Part shown: positions 34,055-42,504 of the stretch, in pieces
Layout of the letters: every line of letters starts with the position of its first letter
Numbering within the stretch: position 1 is the stretch's first letter
Origin: Avoscillospira_A sp052117125
GTDB lineage: Bacteria > Bacillota > Clostridia > Oscillospirales > Oscillospiraceae
Length of the DNA stretch: 64,000 nt
Direction: 5' to 3'
Assembly (NCBI RefSeq): GCF_052117125.1
Contig: NZ_JBQKJT010000006.1
Coordinates: 153,662-217,661 of the forward strand
Notes under the pieces: model-generated
What the model saw: the letters and a program-made list of their open reading frames with translations, nothing else
The model's database searches: none
What the model was told of the DNA's origin: nothing
Translations under genes and position numbers: made by a program

Positions 34055-34083
34055 AGTATAGCATAGAGTGGAAAGATTTGCAA
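34055..34083 (-). promoter_or_regulatory. Promoter of the 74-residue protein gene
   Basis: Minus-strand TTGCAA (34083-34078), 17-base spacer, TATACT (34060-34055). A short inverted repeat (TCCTAT ... ATAGGA, about 34034-34053) follows at the likely transcription start. Confidence 0.65.
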
Positions 34084-34088
34084 GAGGC

Positions 34089-34117
34089 TTGACAAAATTA
34101 TTTTTGCATCATATAAT
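34089..34117 (+). promoter_or_regulatory. Promoter of the GntR-type regulator operon
   Basis: TTGACA (34089-34094), 17-base spacer, TATAAT (34112-34117), abutting the divergent promoter. The AT-rich leader contains repeated TAATACAA-like units that could be the autoregulatory operator. Confidence 0.75.
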
Positions 34118-34158
34118 ATAATACAAATAATACAACTATAACAAAAGGAGGCGATTCC

Positions 34159-34530
34159 ATGCTGCTGCAACTGCGATTTGACAGCGACGTTCCCATCTAC
34201 CAGCAAATCCGCGATCAGATTGTCGTGGGCATTGCCGGCGGGCAGCTGCGGCCGGGCCAACAGCTGCCCACCATCCGGGCCCTGGCGGCGGAAACCGGCG
34301 TCAATATGATGACCGTCAGCAAAGCCTACCAGCTTTTGAAGCAGGAGGGCTATCTGCAAACAGACCGGCGCAACGGCACCGTGGTCTGCGGCCAGCGTGC
34401 TCCGGGCGAGCCGGAGGAATCCACGCTGCGGTCCCTGCGGGTCAGCTTGTCGGAGCTGCGTCTGGCGGGATTGTCCAAAGAGGATGTACTGCGGCTGGTG
34501 GAACGGCTGTACACGGAAGGAGGAGACTGA
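34159..34530 (+). CDS. GntR-family regulator, YtrA subfamily
   Basis: The 123-residue protein has an N-terminal winged helix-turn-helix (residues 8-75: VPIYQQIRDQIVVGI, LPTIRALAAETGVNMMTVSK) and only a short helical C-terminal tail, as in YtrA regulators that lack a ligand domain. AAAGGAGG precedes ATG 34159. It lies 2 bases before a membrane-protein gene, which it probably controls, as YtrA-type regulators usually govern their own operon. Confidence 0.9.
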   Translation: MLLQLRFDSDVPIYQQIRDQIVVGIAGGQLRPGQQLPTIRALAAETGVNMMTVSKAYQLLKQEGYLQTDRRNGTVVCGQRAPGEPEESTLRSLRVSLSELRLAGLSKEDVLRLVERLYTEGGD

Positions 34531-34532
34531 AT

Positions 34533-35906
34533 ATGGAATGGTGGGTCAATCTGATCCTGTGGGGAACCGTCATCTGGATTCCCATTCTCATGTACGTTCA
34601 GACGGTCAACGATGCAAAATTCAAGAAAAATATTGCCGTGGGTGTCACCATTCCCCCGGAGGCCCAGCAGGACCCGGAGCTGTTGGCAACCATCGGGCAA
34701 TTTCGGAAAACAGAAAAACGCCTGCTGTGGGCGCTGCTGCTGTCCGCTGTGCTCTTGGCCCTGCTGCCCTTGTCTCTGGGCGTCCTGCTGACCATTTATC
34801 TGATCTGGCTGGATGTGATCATTGTGGTCCCCATGGTCCCCTATGTCCGCTGCAATCAAGCGCTCAAGGCCATGAAGCAGCGCCGGGGCTGGCGGCGGCC
34901 CGATCAGACCGCTGCCGCCACCGTGGCCGATCTGTCCACGGTGGACCTGTGGAAGGAAAAGCCCCGGACCGTGCTCTATTTCCTGCTGCCCTTTGTCCTC
35001 AGTCTGCTGCCCACAGCGGCAGTCTTTCTGGAGGGCGACGCTGTGATGGGATGGGTCATGGCGGCCGTTGGCCCCCTGTGGGTGGCCCTGTCCTGGGTCT
35101 TTTACCGGTACGCCATCCGGCGCAAGGCTGAGGTGGTGGACGATAACGCCACGCTGACGGAGACACTGACGCGGCTGCGGCGGCAGGCCTGGCGGCGGGT
35201 ATGGCTCTGGATGGCCTGGCTCATGGGGCTGCTGCCCTGGTGCATGGTCTTCTATACGACCCAGCCGGTGGTGTGCATCGTCAGCAGCATAGCCCTGACC
35301 ATCGTATTCACAGCAGCGGCCGTCTGGCAGGAATTCCGGCTGCGGGCCATCCAGTCCCGGCTCACCGCCGGCAGCAGCCAGACGTTCTATGTGGACGAGG
35401 ACGACAAATGGGTCTGGGGTATGTTCTACTACAATCCCCATGACACCAATCTGATGATCAATGCCCGGGTGGGCATCAATGCCACCGTCAATCTGGCCCG
35501 GAAACCTGGAAAATTCATCATTGGAGTTTCAGCGTTGATGCTGCTGCTGATGCCCCTGTTCGGCGTATGGATTCTGGTGGAAGAGCAGATGCCCGTGGAA
35601 TTGTCCGTTCAGGGAGACATACTGGAAGCCCGCCACAGCGGCACGCACTACGAGATTGCCCTGGATGCGATTTCCTCGGTGGATGTGCTGGAGGAGCTGC
35701 CCCGGATGGTCAAAGTGGCTGGTACAGGTCTGGAAAGCGTGTGCAAAGGCCAGTACAACGCCGGAGAGTATGGCCGCGTCACCGCCTGCATCGATCCTCG
35801 CACAGGCCCTTGGCTGTTGGTCACCGATGAGGACGGAGCGCGGTACCTGCTGGGAGACAGCGACGGCACCACCGCACAGGTGGCCGCCGTGCTGCCCCAA
35901 TCATAG
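34533..35906 (+). CDS. Multi-pass membrane protein (DUF1648/DUF5808-like)
   Basis: A 457-residue protein with about eight hydrophobic helices: one at the N-terminus (WVNLILWGTVIWIPILMYV), then paired helices around residues 68-105, 150-195, 225-265 and 330-350, and a soluble C-terminal domain. The middle section DKWVWGMFYYNPHDTNLMIN resembles the WxxGxxYYNP motif of the DUF5808 family. Co-transcribed with the YtrA-type regulator. Related proteins are linked to cell-envelope stress responses, but the function is unknown. Confidence 0.75.
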   Translation: MEWWVNLILWGTVIWIPILMYVQTVNDAKFKKNIAVGVTIPPEAQQDPELLATIGQFRKTEKRLLWALLLSAVLLALLPLSLGVLLTIYLIWLDVIIVVPMVPYVRCNQALKAMKQRRGWRRPDQTAAATVADLSTVDLWKEKPRTVLYFLLPFVLSLLPTAAVFLEGDAVMGWVMAAVGPLWVALSWVFYRYAIRRKAEVVDDNATLTETLTRLRRQAWRRVWLWMAWLMGLLPWCMVFYTTQPVVCIVSSIALTIVFTAAAVWQEFRLRAIQSRLTAGSSQTFYVDEDDKWVWGMFYYNPHDTNLMINARVGINATVNLARKPGKFIIGVSALMLLLMPLFGVWILVEEQMPVELSVQGDILEARHSGTHYEIALDAISSVDVLEELPRMVKVAGTGLESVCKGQYNAGEYGRVTACIDPRTGPWLLVTDEDGARYLLGDSDGTTAQVAAVLPQS

Positions 35907-35911
35907 AACGC

Positions 35912-35941
35912 AACAAGGCACGCCCGTGGGCGTGCCTTGTT
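35912..35941. terminator. Bidirectional terminator
   Basis: 14-bp stem AACAAGGCACGCCC / GGGCGTGCCTTGTT (35912-35925, 35928-35941) with a 2-base gap at the tip, between convergent genes. Confidence 0.7.
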
Positions 35942-35947
35942 GGCGGT

Positions 35948-36916
35948 TCAGGATTCCGGTTTGACTGGCGCCGCCGATTTTTTCCGGCGGCGATGGCGGC
36001 GGCGGGGCCGGGCCGACGCGGCAGCTTTCTCGTAGGCTTTGGCCGCCTCAGAGGTGCCCTCGTACAGCAGTTTGCTGACGCGAATACCGTCGCTGTCCTG
36101 CTGGAGCCGGATACGGACCAGGAAATTGCCGTGGTCATCACAGGTGGAAAGATTCATATACCGCCGTCCCGGCTGGGAAATCCACTCCCCGGCCTTCATG
36201 GGCTTCTCACAGTGGGGACAGAGGTTTTCCGCCCCCGCCATGGCTCCCATGGCCGTCCGCTTGTCGGCGTAGCCCCGGTAGACCCGCCGGGCGATGCAGC
36301 CGGGCAGTTCCGCGCCGTGGAACCCGTTTTCGTGGGCTTCCATGGCCCGGCGGTACTCGGCCACGCCCCGTTCCAGGTCCAGCTGGGCGCAGATCAACGC
36401 CGTATGGTAGGCGTCGCCCAGGGCGTCGTGGGCAGGGCGGGTAGGGACGATGCGCAGCAGCTCCAGCGCCGTCTTCAAGGCCCGCTGATTGGTGGCGCCG
36501 TCGGTCTGGGCATTGAAAATCATCTGGGCGTTATACCAGGGCAAGACCCAGTCGGCGGGCAGGTTATGGAGGGCCAGATTTTCCCGCAGCACCGTCACGT
36601 CGTCAAACCCCCAGGTGAGGAAGGTGCAGTCCTCTCCGCACCAGCCGCGGAACCGCTCCACCGCTTCGGGAAAGGGAACGCCCTCGGCCTTGAGCTGGGC
36701 TTCCTGAATGCCGGTCAGCTTACTGACCCGCTTATTGAGCTTGCGGATAAATTTCGGCCGGACCAGAATCTGAAATTCATCGGCCACCGTCCCGTCGGCC
36801 AGCAGCCGCACAGCACCAATCTGAATAATTTCGCCATGGGGGGCGATGCCCTGCCGGGCCGCCGACGATCCGGGCCACGCCTGGTTCCATTCCATGTCCA
36901 AAATGATATACTGCAT
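35948..36916 (-). CDS. DEDDh 3'-5' exonuclease (KapD/ERI-like)
   Basis: A 322-residue protein beginning MQYIILDMEWNQ. The exonuclease metal ligands are in DMEWN (motif I), TWGFDDVTVL (motif II) and AHDALGDAYHTALI (motif III), giving a DEDDh nuclease active site. The C-terminal third is separate: a CPHC pair (LCPHCEKP), a Trp/Arg-rich stretch and a very basic tail (RPRRRHRRRKK) that could bind nucleic acid. AAGGAG precedes the start. Target unknown. Confidence 0.82.
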   Translation of the reverse strand: MQYIILDMEWNQAWPGSSAARQGIAPHGEIIQIGAVRLLADGTVADEFQILVRPKFIRKLNKRVSKLTGIQEAQLKAEGVPFPEAVERFRGWCGEDCTFLTWGFDDVTVLRENLALHNLPADWVLPWYNAQMIFNAQTDGATNQRALKTALELLRIVPTRPAHDALGDAYHTALICAQLDLERGVAEYRRAMEAHENGFHGAELPGCIARRVYRGYADKRTAMGAMAGAENLCPHCEKPMKAGEWISQPGRRYMNLSTCDDHGNFLVRIRLQQDSDGIRVSKLLYEGTSEAAKAYEKAAASARPRRRHRRRKKSAAPVKPES

Positions 36917-36944
36917 CGTTTAACTCCTTACATACAATGGAACC

Positions 36945-36973
36945 ATCATATCATAAATTCCATGTTGGGGCAA
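36945..36973 (-). promoter_or_regulatory. Probable proximal promoter of the exonuclease gene
   Basis: Minus-strand TTGCCC (36973-36968), 17-base spacer, TATGAT (36950-36945). Confidence 0.45.
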
Positions 36974-37181
36974 CAAATTGCGGAAAATACAGGATGGAGG
37001 CGTGCCTCACAGCCCCGGCCCCAACAACGCACCTCGCCGCGAACCGCCCCAATTTCAGCCGCTTGAAGGCAATCTGCCGCGAAACAGCCGCATCGGAAAA
37101 ACCATTGGTAACCATCGCGTGTCCAGTTCTCTTTTCTTTATCAAATATTTTGCAGAAAATTCGTCATTATTCCTGCAAATT

Positions 37182-37210
37182 ATTGTAGCACGTTTCCGTT
37201 GTACCGTCAA
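37182..37210 (-). promoter_or_regulatory. Strong leftward promoter inside a 580-base intergenic region
   Basis: Minus-strand TTGACG (37210-37205), 17-base spacer, TACAAT (37187-37182). It would give an RNA of about 260 bases before the exonuclease gene. A 54-codon open frame starting MVTNGFSDAA (from about 37115 leftward) lies in it but resembles nothing I know. The rest of 36917-37400 holds no gene that I can support. Confidence 0.5.
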
Positions 37211-37400
37211 TTTATTTTCCATATTATACGGTATATTTCTGTCTTTTCCTCAATATTTTTACGATATTCAACTATTTTTTCTGACATATCTGTTTCGGTG
37301 TCCTAAAAATTCCATTTGAAAAGTGCAGGCAAAAGAACCCAATGATGCAAGCATTCAAACTGTAATAGACGTGGTATCTGAAATCTTCCCTGTGGAATAC

Positions 37401-37429
37401 TTGTAAAAAAGTTCGATGGATGGTATACT
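37401..37429 (+). promoter_or_regulatory. Promoter of the pyrophosphatase gene
   Basis: TTGTAA (37401-37406), 17-base spacer, TATACT (37424-37429). Confidence 0.6.
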
Positions 37430-37500
37430 TCTAACGCATCCACCCATCTGTAAAGGAATCAACCGTCAAGGCGACGGCAAAGAAAGGACGCATTCTATCT

Positions 37501-39111
37501 ATGGAACCGATTTATGTAACCGGCCACCGCAACCCCGATACCGACTCCATCGTATCGGCCATGGCCTACGCCGCCCTGCGCAACGCCATGGGCGACCGGG
37601 AATATGTGGCTGCCCGACTGGGCCACATCAGCGATGAAACCCGCCGCATTCTGGACCGCTTCGGCATGGAACCGCCGGTCCATATTCATACAGTCCGCAC
37701 GCAAATCCGCGATCTGGATTATGATACGCCGCCGGTCATGCACCAGGCGGTACCCATCCGCAGCGCCTGGGAGGCGCTGCAAGAGCAGACGGCCCCGGCC
37801 ATTCCCATCTCCCGGGAGGATGGCACCCTCTACGGTATGCTGTCCCCGACGGACGTGGCCAAGCACGATATGAATTTTGCCTCGGAGCCCTATCTGGAAA
37901 ATGTTCCCGTCTTCAATCTCCTCAGCGTTCTGGAGGGCCATCTGGTGGGAGAGGGCAGCAACCTCATTGACACCGTCACCGGTGAAGTGGTGGCGGCTCT
38001 GCCCGGCGCCACCGCCATGGAGCTGAAAAAAGAGACCATCTTCCTCTGCGGCCAGCAGCCGGAAATGGTCCGCGCCGCGTTGGAAGCCGGTGTCAGCTGC
38101 ATCATTCTCTGTCAGGCCCAGCTGCCGGAGGACCTGGATGTGGACCGCTACGAAAGCACCTGCATCCTCAACACGCCCTTGGACGCCTGCCGCGTGTCCC
38201 ATCTGCTGTTCCAGGCCATGCCTGTGGAACGCATCTGCCGCAGTCATGAACTGGAGCACGTCCATCTGGATGATTTTCTCGACGATGTGCGGGAAATCGT
38301 TCTGCGCAGCCGTTACCGCAGCTACCCCATTCTGGACGAGGCCGACCGGGTCGTGGGTACCCTGTCCCGTTACCATATGATTCGTCCCCGGCGCAAGCGG
38401 GTAGTCCTGGTGGACCACAATGAGTTTGCCCAGTCGGTGCCGGGCCTCGATCAGGCCGAGATTCTGGAGATCATCGACCACCACCGGCTGGCCGATATCC
38501 AGACCGGCGGCCCCATCCATTTCCGCAATGAACCCGTGGGCAGCACCGCCACCATCGTGGCCAGCATGTACCAGGAGCGCGGCCTGATGCCATCCAAGAG
38601 TCTGGCCGGTCTTATGGCCGCCGCCATCATTTCCGATACGGTCCTGTTCAAATCCCCCACCGCCACGGACCGGGACCGCCGCATGGCCCAGCGTATGGCC
38701 CGTATCGCCGGTGTGACCCTGGAGGATTTGGGTCAGGTGGTGTTCTCCGCCGGCAACGTGGGCGACCGCTCCGCCGAGGAGCTGCTGTTGTCCGACTTCA
38801 AGGAGTTCCACATCGCCGGTCACTATCTGGCCGTGGGTCAGATCACCTGTGTGGATTCCCACCTGCTGATCAGCCGCCGGGAGGAATTCCTTCAGGCCAT
38901 GGCAGAGCAGCAGAAGCAGCACGGCTACGGTTTAGTGATTCTTATGCTCACCGACGTGCTGCTGGCCGGTTCCCATCTGCTGTATCTGGGTGACGAAGAG
39001 GCCGTCCGTCACGCCTTCAATGTGGACCCCCGCAACGAGGAGTGCTTCCTGCCCAAGATCATCTCCCGAAAAAAGCAGATTGTTCCCATGTTGTCGGCCC
39101 TGTGGGGCTGA
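37501..39111 (+). CDS. ppaC: Manganese-dependent inorganic pyrophosphatase with CBS and DRTGG domains
   Basis: Hydrolyses pyrophosphate. The 536-residue length is that of nucleotide-regulated CBS-PPases. The DHH catalytic part is split: the N-terminal VTGHRNPDTDSIVSAMAYA and, after an inserted regulatory block, VDHNEFAQS and EIIDHHRLADI. The insert (residues 70-300) holds two CBS motifs (APAIPISREDGTLYGML; SYPILDEADRVVGTL) with a DRTGG-like domain between. The C-terminal DHHA2 domain follows. Activity is expected to respond to AMP, ADP and diadenosine polyphosphates. Pyrophosphate removal supports the PRPP chemistry of the purine operon, but there is no physical link. Confidence 0.93.
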   Translation: MEPIYVTGHRNPDTDSIVSAMAYAALRNAMGDREYVAARLGHISDETRRILDRFGMEPPVHIHTVRTQIRDLDYDTPPVMHQAVPIRSAWEALQEQTAPAIPISREDGTLYGMLSPTDVAKHDMNFASEPYLENVPVFNLLSVLEGHLVGEGSNLIDTVTGEVVAALPGATAMELKKETIFLCGQQPEMVRAALEAGVSCIILCQAQLPEDLDVDRYESTCILNTPLDACRVSHLLFQAMPVERICRSHELEHVHLDDFLDDVREIVLRSRYRSYPILDEADRVVGTLSRYHMIRPRRKRVVLVDHNEFAQSVPGLDQAEILEIIDHHRLADIQTGGPIHFRNEPVGSTATIVASMYQERGLMPSKSLAGLMAAAIISDTVLFKSPTATDRDRRMAQRMARIAGVTLEDLGQVVFSAGNVGDRSAEELLLSDFKEFHIAGHYLAVGQITCVDSHLLISRREEFLQAMAEQQKQHGYGLVILMLTDVLLAGSHLLYLGDEEAVRHAFNVDPRNEECFLPKIISRKKQIVPMLSALWG

Positions 39112-39131
39112 TGCCCTTGCCAGTATTCCAA

Positions 39132-39166
39132 TACGCCCTGCGGTCAGTTGCCGCAGGGCGTATTTT
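39132..39166 (+). terminator. Terminator after the pyrophosphatase gene
   Basis: 12-bp stem TACGCCCTGCGG / CCGCAGGGCGTA (39132-39143, 39151-39162) followed by TTTT. Confidence 0.8.
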
Positions 39167-39254
39167 CTGTGGGGGCCGGAAGCCCTCTTGACTGTGCCCT
39201 CCCCGTTTGATAGCATACAGGAAAAGAGCCGTTTCGGCCCTGGAAAGCGAGGAA

Positions 39255-39890
39255 ATGACTGTGGAAAAAAACATTCTCTGTTTTGGCGATTCCAATACCT
39301 ACGGTGAGAGTCCCGAGGGCCTGGGCCGGTATCCCCGGCAGGAGCGCTGGACCGGCATTCTGGCCCAGCGGCTGGGCCCTGCCTATCACATCATCGAGGA
39401 GGGTCTCTGCGGCCGTACCACCGTTTGGGAAGACCCCGTCGAAGGCGACAAATGCGGTATCCGCCAGCTGCCCAGCTGTATCGCCTCCCATACCCCGCTG
39501 GATTTGATCATCCTTATGCTGGGTACCAACGATTTCAAGCAGCGATTCCATGTGACCGCCTCCGACGTGGCCCTCAGTCTGGAACGGCTGGTCAAAACCG
39601 CCCAGTCCATGACCAACGGCGTCGCACCGAAACCCTTTCAAATTCTGTTGGCCTGCCCTGCCCCGCTGCGTCCCCGGACCTGCCTGGGAGAGATGATTGG
39701 GGACCGCAGCGCCGAGTCCGCGTCTCTGCCGCCACTGGTCCAGGATGTGGCCAACCGCTGCGGCGTTCCTTTTATCAATGTGGGCGCGTTCGCGGAAGCC
39801 TCGCCCCTGGACGGGCTGCATTACGACCGGGAAAATCACATCCGCATCGCAGATGCCATGGAGGCCAAACTTCACGAAATTCTAGGCTGA
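39255..39890 (+). CDS. SGNH/GDSL-family esterase or lipase
   Basis: A 211-residue cytoplasmic hydrolase beginning MTVEKNILCFGDSNTYG. It has block I GDSN(T), block III LGTNDFK, and the block V pair in DGLHYDRENH, matching the arylesterase branch of the SGNH family. ATG 39255 has GAGG only 2 bases upstream, so GTG 39261, with 8-base spacing, may be the real start. Substrate unknown. It is the last clear chromosomal gene before the accessory region. Confidence 0.88.
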   Translation: MTVEKNILCFGDSNTYGESPEGLGRYPRQERWTGILAQRLGPAYHIIEEGLCGRTTVWEDPVEGDKCGIRQLPSCIASHTPLDLIILMLGTNDFKQRFHVTASDVALSLERLVKTAQSMTNGVAPKPFQILLACPAPLRPRTCLGEMIGDRSAESASLPPLVQDVANRCGVPFINVGAFAEASPLDGLHYDRENHIRIADAMEAKLHEILG

Positions 39891-39933
39891 CAGAACCGCC
39901 CCGGATTGAAGCAATCCGGGGCGGTTCTGTCAG
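39887..39933 (+). terminator. Long terminator hairpin after the SGNH hydrolase
   Basis: Perfect 21-bp stem (39887-39907 with 39913-39933), 5-base loop. It includes the stop codon of the gene. No long T-run follows. Confidence 0.7.
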
Positions 39934-39946
39934 ATATACGAAAGAA

Positions 39947-39976
39947 AAACCGTCAGGAATTACTTCCTGACGGTTT
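39947..39976. repeat. Second inverted repeat at the chromosome/accessory junction
   Basis: 13-bp perfect arms AAACCGTCAGGAA / TTCCTGACGGTTT (39947-39959, 39964-39976) around TTAC, 13 bases after the previous hairpin. Confidence 0.7.
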
Positions 39977-40182
39977 ATGGAGTGTAAGACCAATTGAGAT
40001 ATTTGCGGAAATCCATGATTTTCAAGGCTTTGCGGGTCTTCACCCATTATTTTTTGGCGTTTTCGCTGCGATGGCTGTGGATTTTCCACCCGAGGGTCAA
40101 TTTTAGTGTTCGACCAAAAAAGATGTCCGCTTTATCCATGCCGAAAGATTGACTGAGGGAAGCGCCTGCTTCATCGGACACA
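39977..40182. other. Gene-free junction between core chromosome and accessory region
   Basis: No coding frame of good composition. Sequence character changes here from GC-rich to more balanced composition, and genes to the right are of the mobile-element type. A left attachment site may lie here, but no matching direct repeat was found by eye within the window. Confidence 0.4.
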
Positions 40183-40542
40183 TTATCCAAGGAGTTCGTC
40201 CAGCAGGTAGTTGTATTCCGGCAGCTGATCCGTGTACTCTTTCATCCATTCCCGCATAGCTCGCTTTTCCAGATTGGTGGCTTCCGTGTAATCCTCGCTG
40301 TGTCCTTCCTGCTCCATAAAGTCGTATGCGAGATTCTGATAGACCTCTTTCACCAATGTTTCGGGATCTTCCAGTCGTGTTACATCGGAGTCATCAATGG
40401 AATCCGCCGCAGGCAGGCCAAGCAGAACATACCCGAACTTTTTCGAATAGACCACATCGAGCAATTCAGAGCCTTCAATGTAGTTCTGGAATACCCCAAG
40501 GACCCTCTCAAGCTCACTTTTCTTTTCCTCTAATGAACTCAT
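40183..40542 (-). CDS. Hypothetical protein, 119 residues
   Basis: Acidic, helix-rich protein starting MSSLEEKKSELERVLGVFQ and ending LPEYNYLLDELLG. It has no membrane segment and no motif I recognise. ATG 40542 follows AAGGAG at 8 bases; a longer frame to 40659 lacks this. Last gene on the left flank of the leftward accessory operon, 117 bases after the resolvase-like gene. Confidence 0.7.
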   Translation of the reverse strand: MSSLEEKKSELERVLGVFQNYIEGSELLDVVYSKKFGYVLLGLPAADSIDDSDVTRLEDPETLVKEVYQNLAYDFMEQEGHSEDYTEATNLEKRAMREWMKEYTDQLPEYNYLLDELLG

Positions 40543-40659
40543 GGCAACATCTCCTTCCTGCCGGAATGAGCAACTTTCCCGGTCTGGTGTATGTGGTTCC
40601 TTTATTATACCGCATTTTCTTTGGCCGTGGAAGAGAGGTGGGACGGGAACTTTTCCCAA

Positions 40660-41049
40660 TCACATGGTCTGTTCCATCGTTGCCACCCGGAAATAACCAT
40701 GAGAATATGCGGGGGCCAGATCAATTTCGCCATCTGGGCAATAGAACCGGACTCCTGCTGCGGTCAACTTTTCTCCAATCGCCGCCAAACCTTCGGCGTC
40801 ACGAGCCAGACGGTCGCCGTTTATCACCAGCACACGGTCATAGACTCCATGTCGTGCATCACGGATCAGCGTTCGAATGCTCTGTCGGTTTGCGTCCAAG
40901 CCGCTCTCATATTGGAGCATCTCTGCGGAAATCGAAAAGCCAAGCTGGCCGGCGAGGCTTCGGAGTGCGGTAAGCTGCTGGTTCATGGCGAGACGGTTGC
41001 TTTCCGTGGACGCTCCATCCACCCGGCAGTAAAGGCAGCACTTAGGCAT
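40660..41049 (-). CDS. Single-domain serine-resolvase-like protein
   Basis: The 129 residues correspond to the catalytic N-terminal domain of serine recombinases only. PKCCLYCRVDGAST aligns with the Y.RVS start, RDARHGVYDRVLVINGDRLARD with the helix containing the catalytic arginines (DRLARD), and YCPDGEIDLA with the end of the domain. The position usually held by the nucleophilic serine after RV is aspartate, although Ser and Thr follow two residues later. The DNA-binding part is missing. It may be an inactive accessory or a partner protein. Confidence 0.72.
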   Translation of the reverse strand: MPKCCLYCRVDGASTESNRLAMNQQLTALRSLAGQLGFSISAEMLQYESGLDANRQSIRTLIRDARHGVYDRVLVINGDRLARDAEGLAAIGEKLTAAGVRFYCPDGEIDLAPAYSHGYFRVATMEQTM

Positions 41050-41091
41050 CTGATTTGACCTCCTTGAACGAATTTGGGGAGAAGCTACCGC

Positions 41092-41403
41092 TCAGCCCTG
41101 ACATTCATCCCGGATGAAATCATACAGGGCTTCCGGTTCCTTCAGGCACCACTTAGTTTTTTCATCATCGGTCCAGACTTCATAGTCCGGGGCGGCATCG
41201 TAAAGCCACCAGCTGATATAGTCGTACTGGTCGTTGATCGCTTCCTTCAGCACATCCAGCAAGGCGGCAAGAAGCAGCGCTCCGCCCTCAAAGACGAAAT
41301 GTCCATCTCCCATCATGGCGAGTGCCTTACTGAACTGTTCGTCTCGATCCTTTTGCGCTTGGATCTTTCGCAGGGCTTCGCAGAAGGTTTCCCTGGATAG
41401 CAT
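41092..41403 (-). CDS. Hypothetical protein, 103 residues
   Basis: Starts MLSRETFCEALRKIQAQKD at ATG 41403, overlapping the stop of the gene before it (TGATG). A helical N-terminus, a hydrophobic segment (GGALLLAALLDVLKEAI) and an acidic aromatic C-terminus (YDYISWWLYDAAPDYEVW) are visible. Sequences of this kind occur as cargo genes in clostridial conjugative elements as far as I recall. Function unknown. Confidence 0.75.
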   Translation of the reverse strand: MLSRETFCEALRKIQAQKDRDEQFSKALAMMGDGHFVFEGGALLLAALLDVLKEAINDQYDYISWWLYDAAPDYEVWTDDEKTKWCLKEPEALYDFIRDECQG

Positions 41404-41627
41404 CAAAGTCCCCCTCCCGGTTTTCCCCTCTCCGCTTCCTGTTCGGCTTTCCATTTCAGAAGCAAGGAGATAGCCAGTTCCTGGGTCGCGGGATCGGCGC
41501 AGAACTCAAAGAACTTCACAATCAGCATTTCTGGCGTCAGCCCCATAGGAGCGATTATCTTTTCCAGTTGTTCCAGAAGCTCTGCGTCCACCTGGATCTC
41601 CACGAGCTCATATCGCTTTTCATCCAT
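41403..41627 (-). CDS. Hypothetical protein, 74 residues
   Basis: Starts MDEKRYELVEIQVDAELLEQ with the strand-helix-helix pattern of ribbon-helix-helix/antitoxin-like proteins (EIQVDAELLEQLEKIIAPMGLTPEMLIVKFFEF resembles RelB/DinJ-type dimerisation segments). That resemblance is weak and no toxin partner is obvious. It overlaps both neighbours, which points to co-translation. Confidence 0.72.
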   Translation of the reverse strand: MDEKRYELVEIQVDAELLEQLEKIIAPMGLTPEMLIVKFFEFCADPATQELAISLLLKWKAEQEAERGKPGGGL

Positions 41628-42504
41628 GGTGCGTTTCCTCGCCTTCCGAAGATTCCTTCCGCAACTCGTCCAGTCGCTGCCGGAACAGCTCCTGGAGCTC
41701 CTTCCAGACCTGCGGCTGCTTGAGGGTCACTATCGGCTGGTTCAGTTCCCGCTCCAGATCGGCGACAGCCACCGAAAGCGTCTTTTCATCGAACAACTGG
41801 TAGTGGCGACGAAGATACTGGACGACCGCCGCACTCTCCTCATCTTCGCTGCGCATGGCATAGCGGAGGGCGCTGTTGATGACACAGGAAAAGTCATCCA
41901 CATAGTCAAGGTTGAACCAGGAGGCTGGGCAGAGAACCAGGTCATCTTTGCCTTCCTCGGTGATCACCAGCCCAATGTCCTCGCGGCTTATCCTTTCCAG
42001 CACGGTGTCCAGGTCATCTGCCAGTGCTTGGCGTGAGATGCGTTCCATGCTTTCCAGAGGTTGTAAAATCGGCATCCTTTCCTTCCTCCTATCGTCTTCT
42101 TTGATTTTGCCAGATGTGAGCACCCGACTCAAGCTGTGCCACAATCGAGGATATGGCTCCTGTTCTCCATATCGGTTTAAATGTGCGCGGATCTCTGCCA
42201 CAGCGGTGAAACGGGTAGCTTCGTCCAGACGGCTCAGGTTCCGGCAGGTGAATTCCGCGACTATGCCGGGCATATAAGTGTGCCGCCCCAGACTGTACTG
42301 GATCGCTGCCAGAACGATATGCCGCAGCCCTCCATCTAAAATGGGAGCGAGGATTCTCACGGAGAACAGCAGCCCGGTGCTTCCTTTTTGGGACTGGAGA
42401 GAGAGGCCGTTTCGCTCGGCTCGTTCCATCGTGTGCGTCCAGTCCTGCCGTGCGATGAAACCGGCTACAGGAGCCACCTCATAAAAGCCTTTTTTATGTC
42501 TCAC
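41620..42504 (-). CDS. Hypothetical protein, 294 residues
   Basis: GTG start at 42504 overlaps the stop of the phosphoesterase gene before it (GTGA). The N-terminal half (residues 1-135) and C-terminal half (150-290) look like separate domains joined by a short basic linker (KIKEDDRRKERM). The C-terminal half is helical and acidic with ALADDLDTVLERISREDIGLVITEEG, which recalls antitoxin-like or PHD-type folds only vaguely. No family is claimed. Fixed in the overlapping operon. Confidence 0.72.
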   Translation of the reverse strand: MRHKKGFYEVAPVAGFIARQDWTHTMERAERNGLSLQSQKGSTGLLFSVRILAPILDGGLRHIVLAAIQYSLGRHTYMPGIVAEFTCRNLSRLDEATRFTAVAEIRAHLNRYGEQEPYPRLWHSLSRVLTSGKIKEDDRRKERMPILQPLESMERISRQALADDLDTVLERISREDIGLVITEEGKDDLVLCPASWFNLDYVDDFSCVINSALRYAMRSEDEESAAVVQYLRRHYQLFDEKTLSVAVADLERELNQPIVTLKQPQVWKELQELFRQRLDELRKESSEGEETHHG

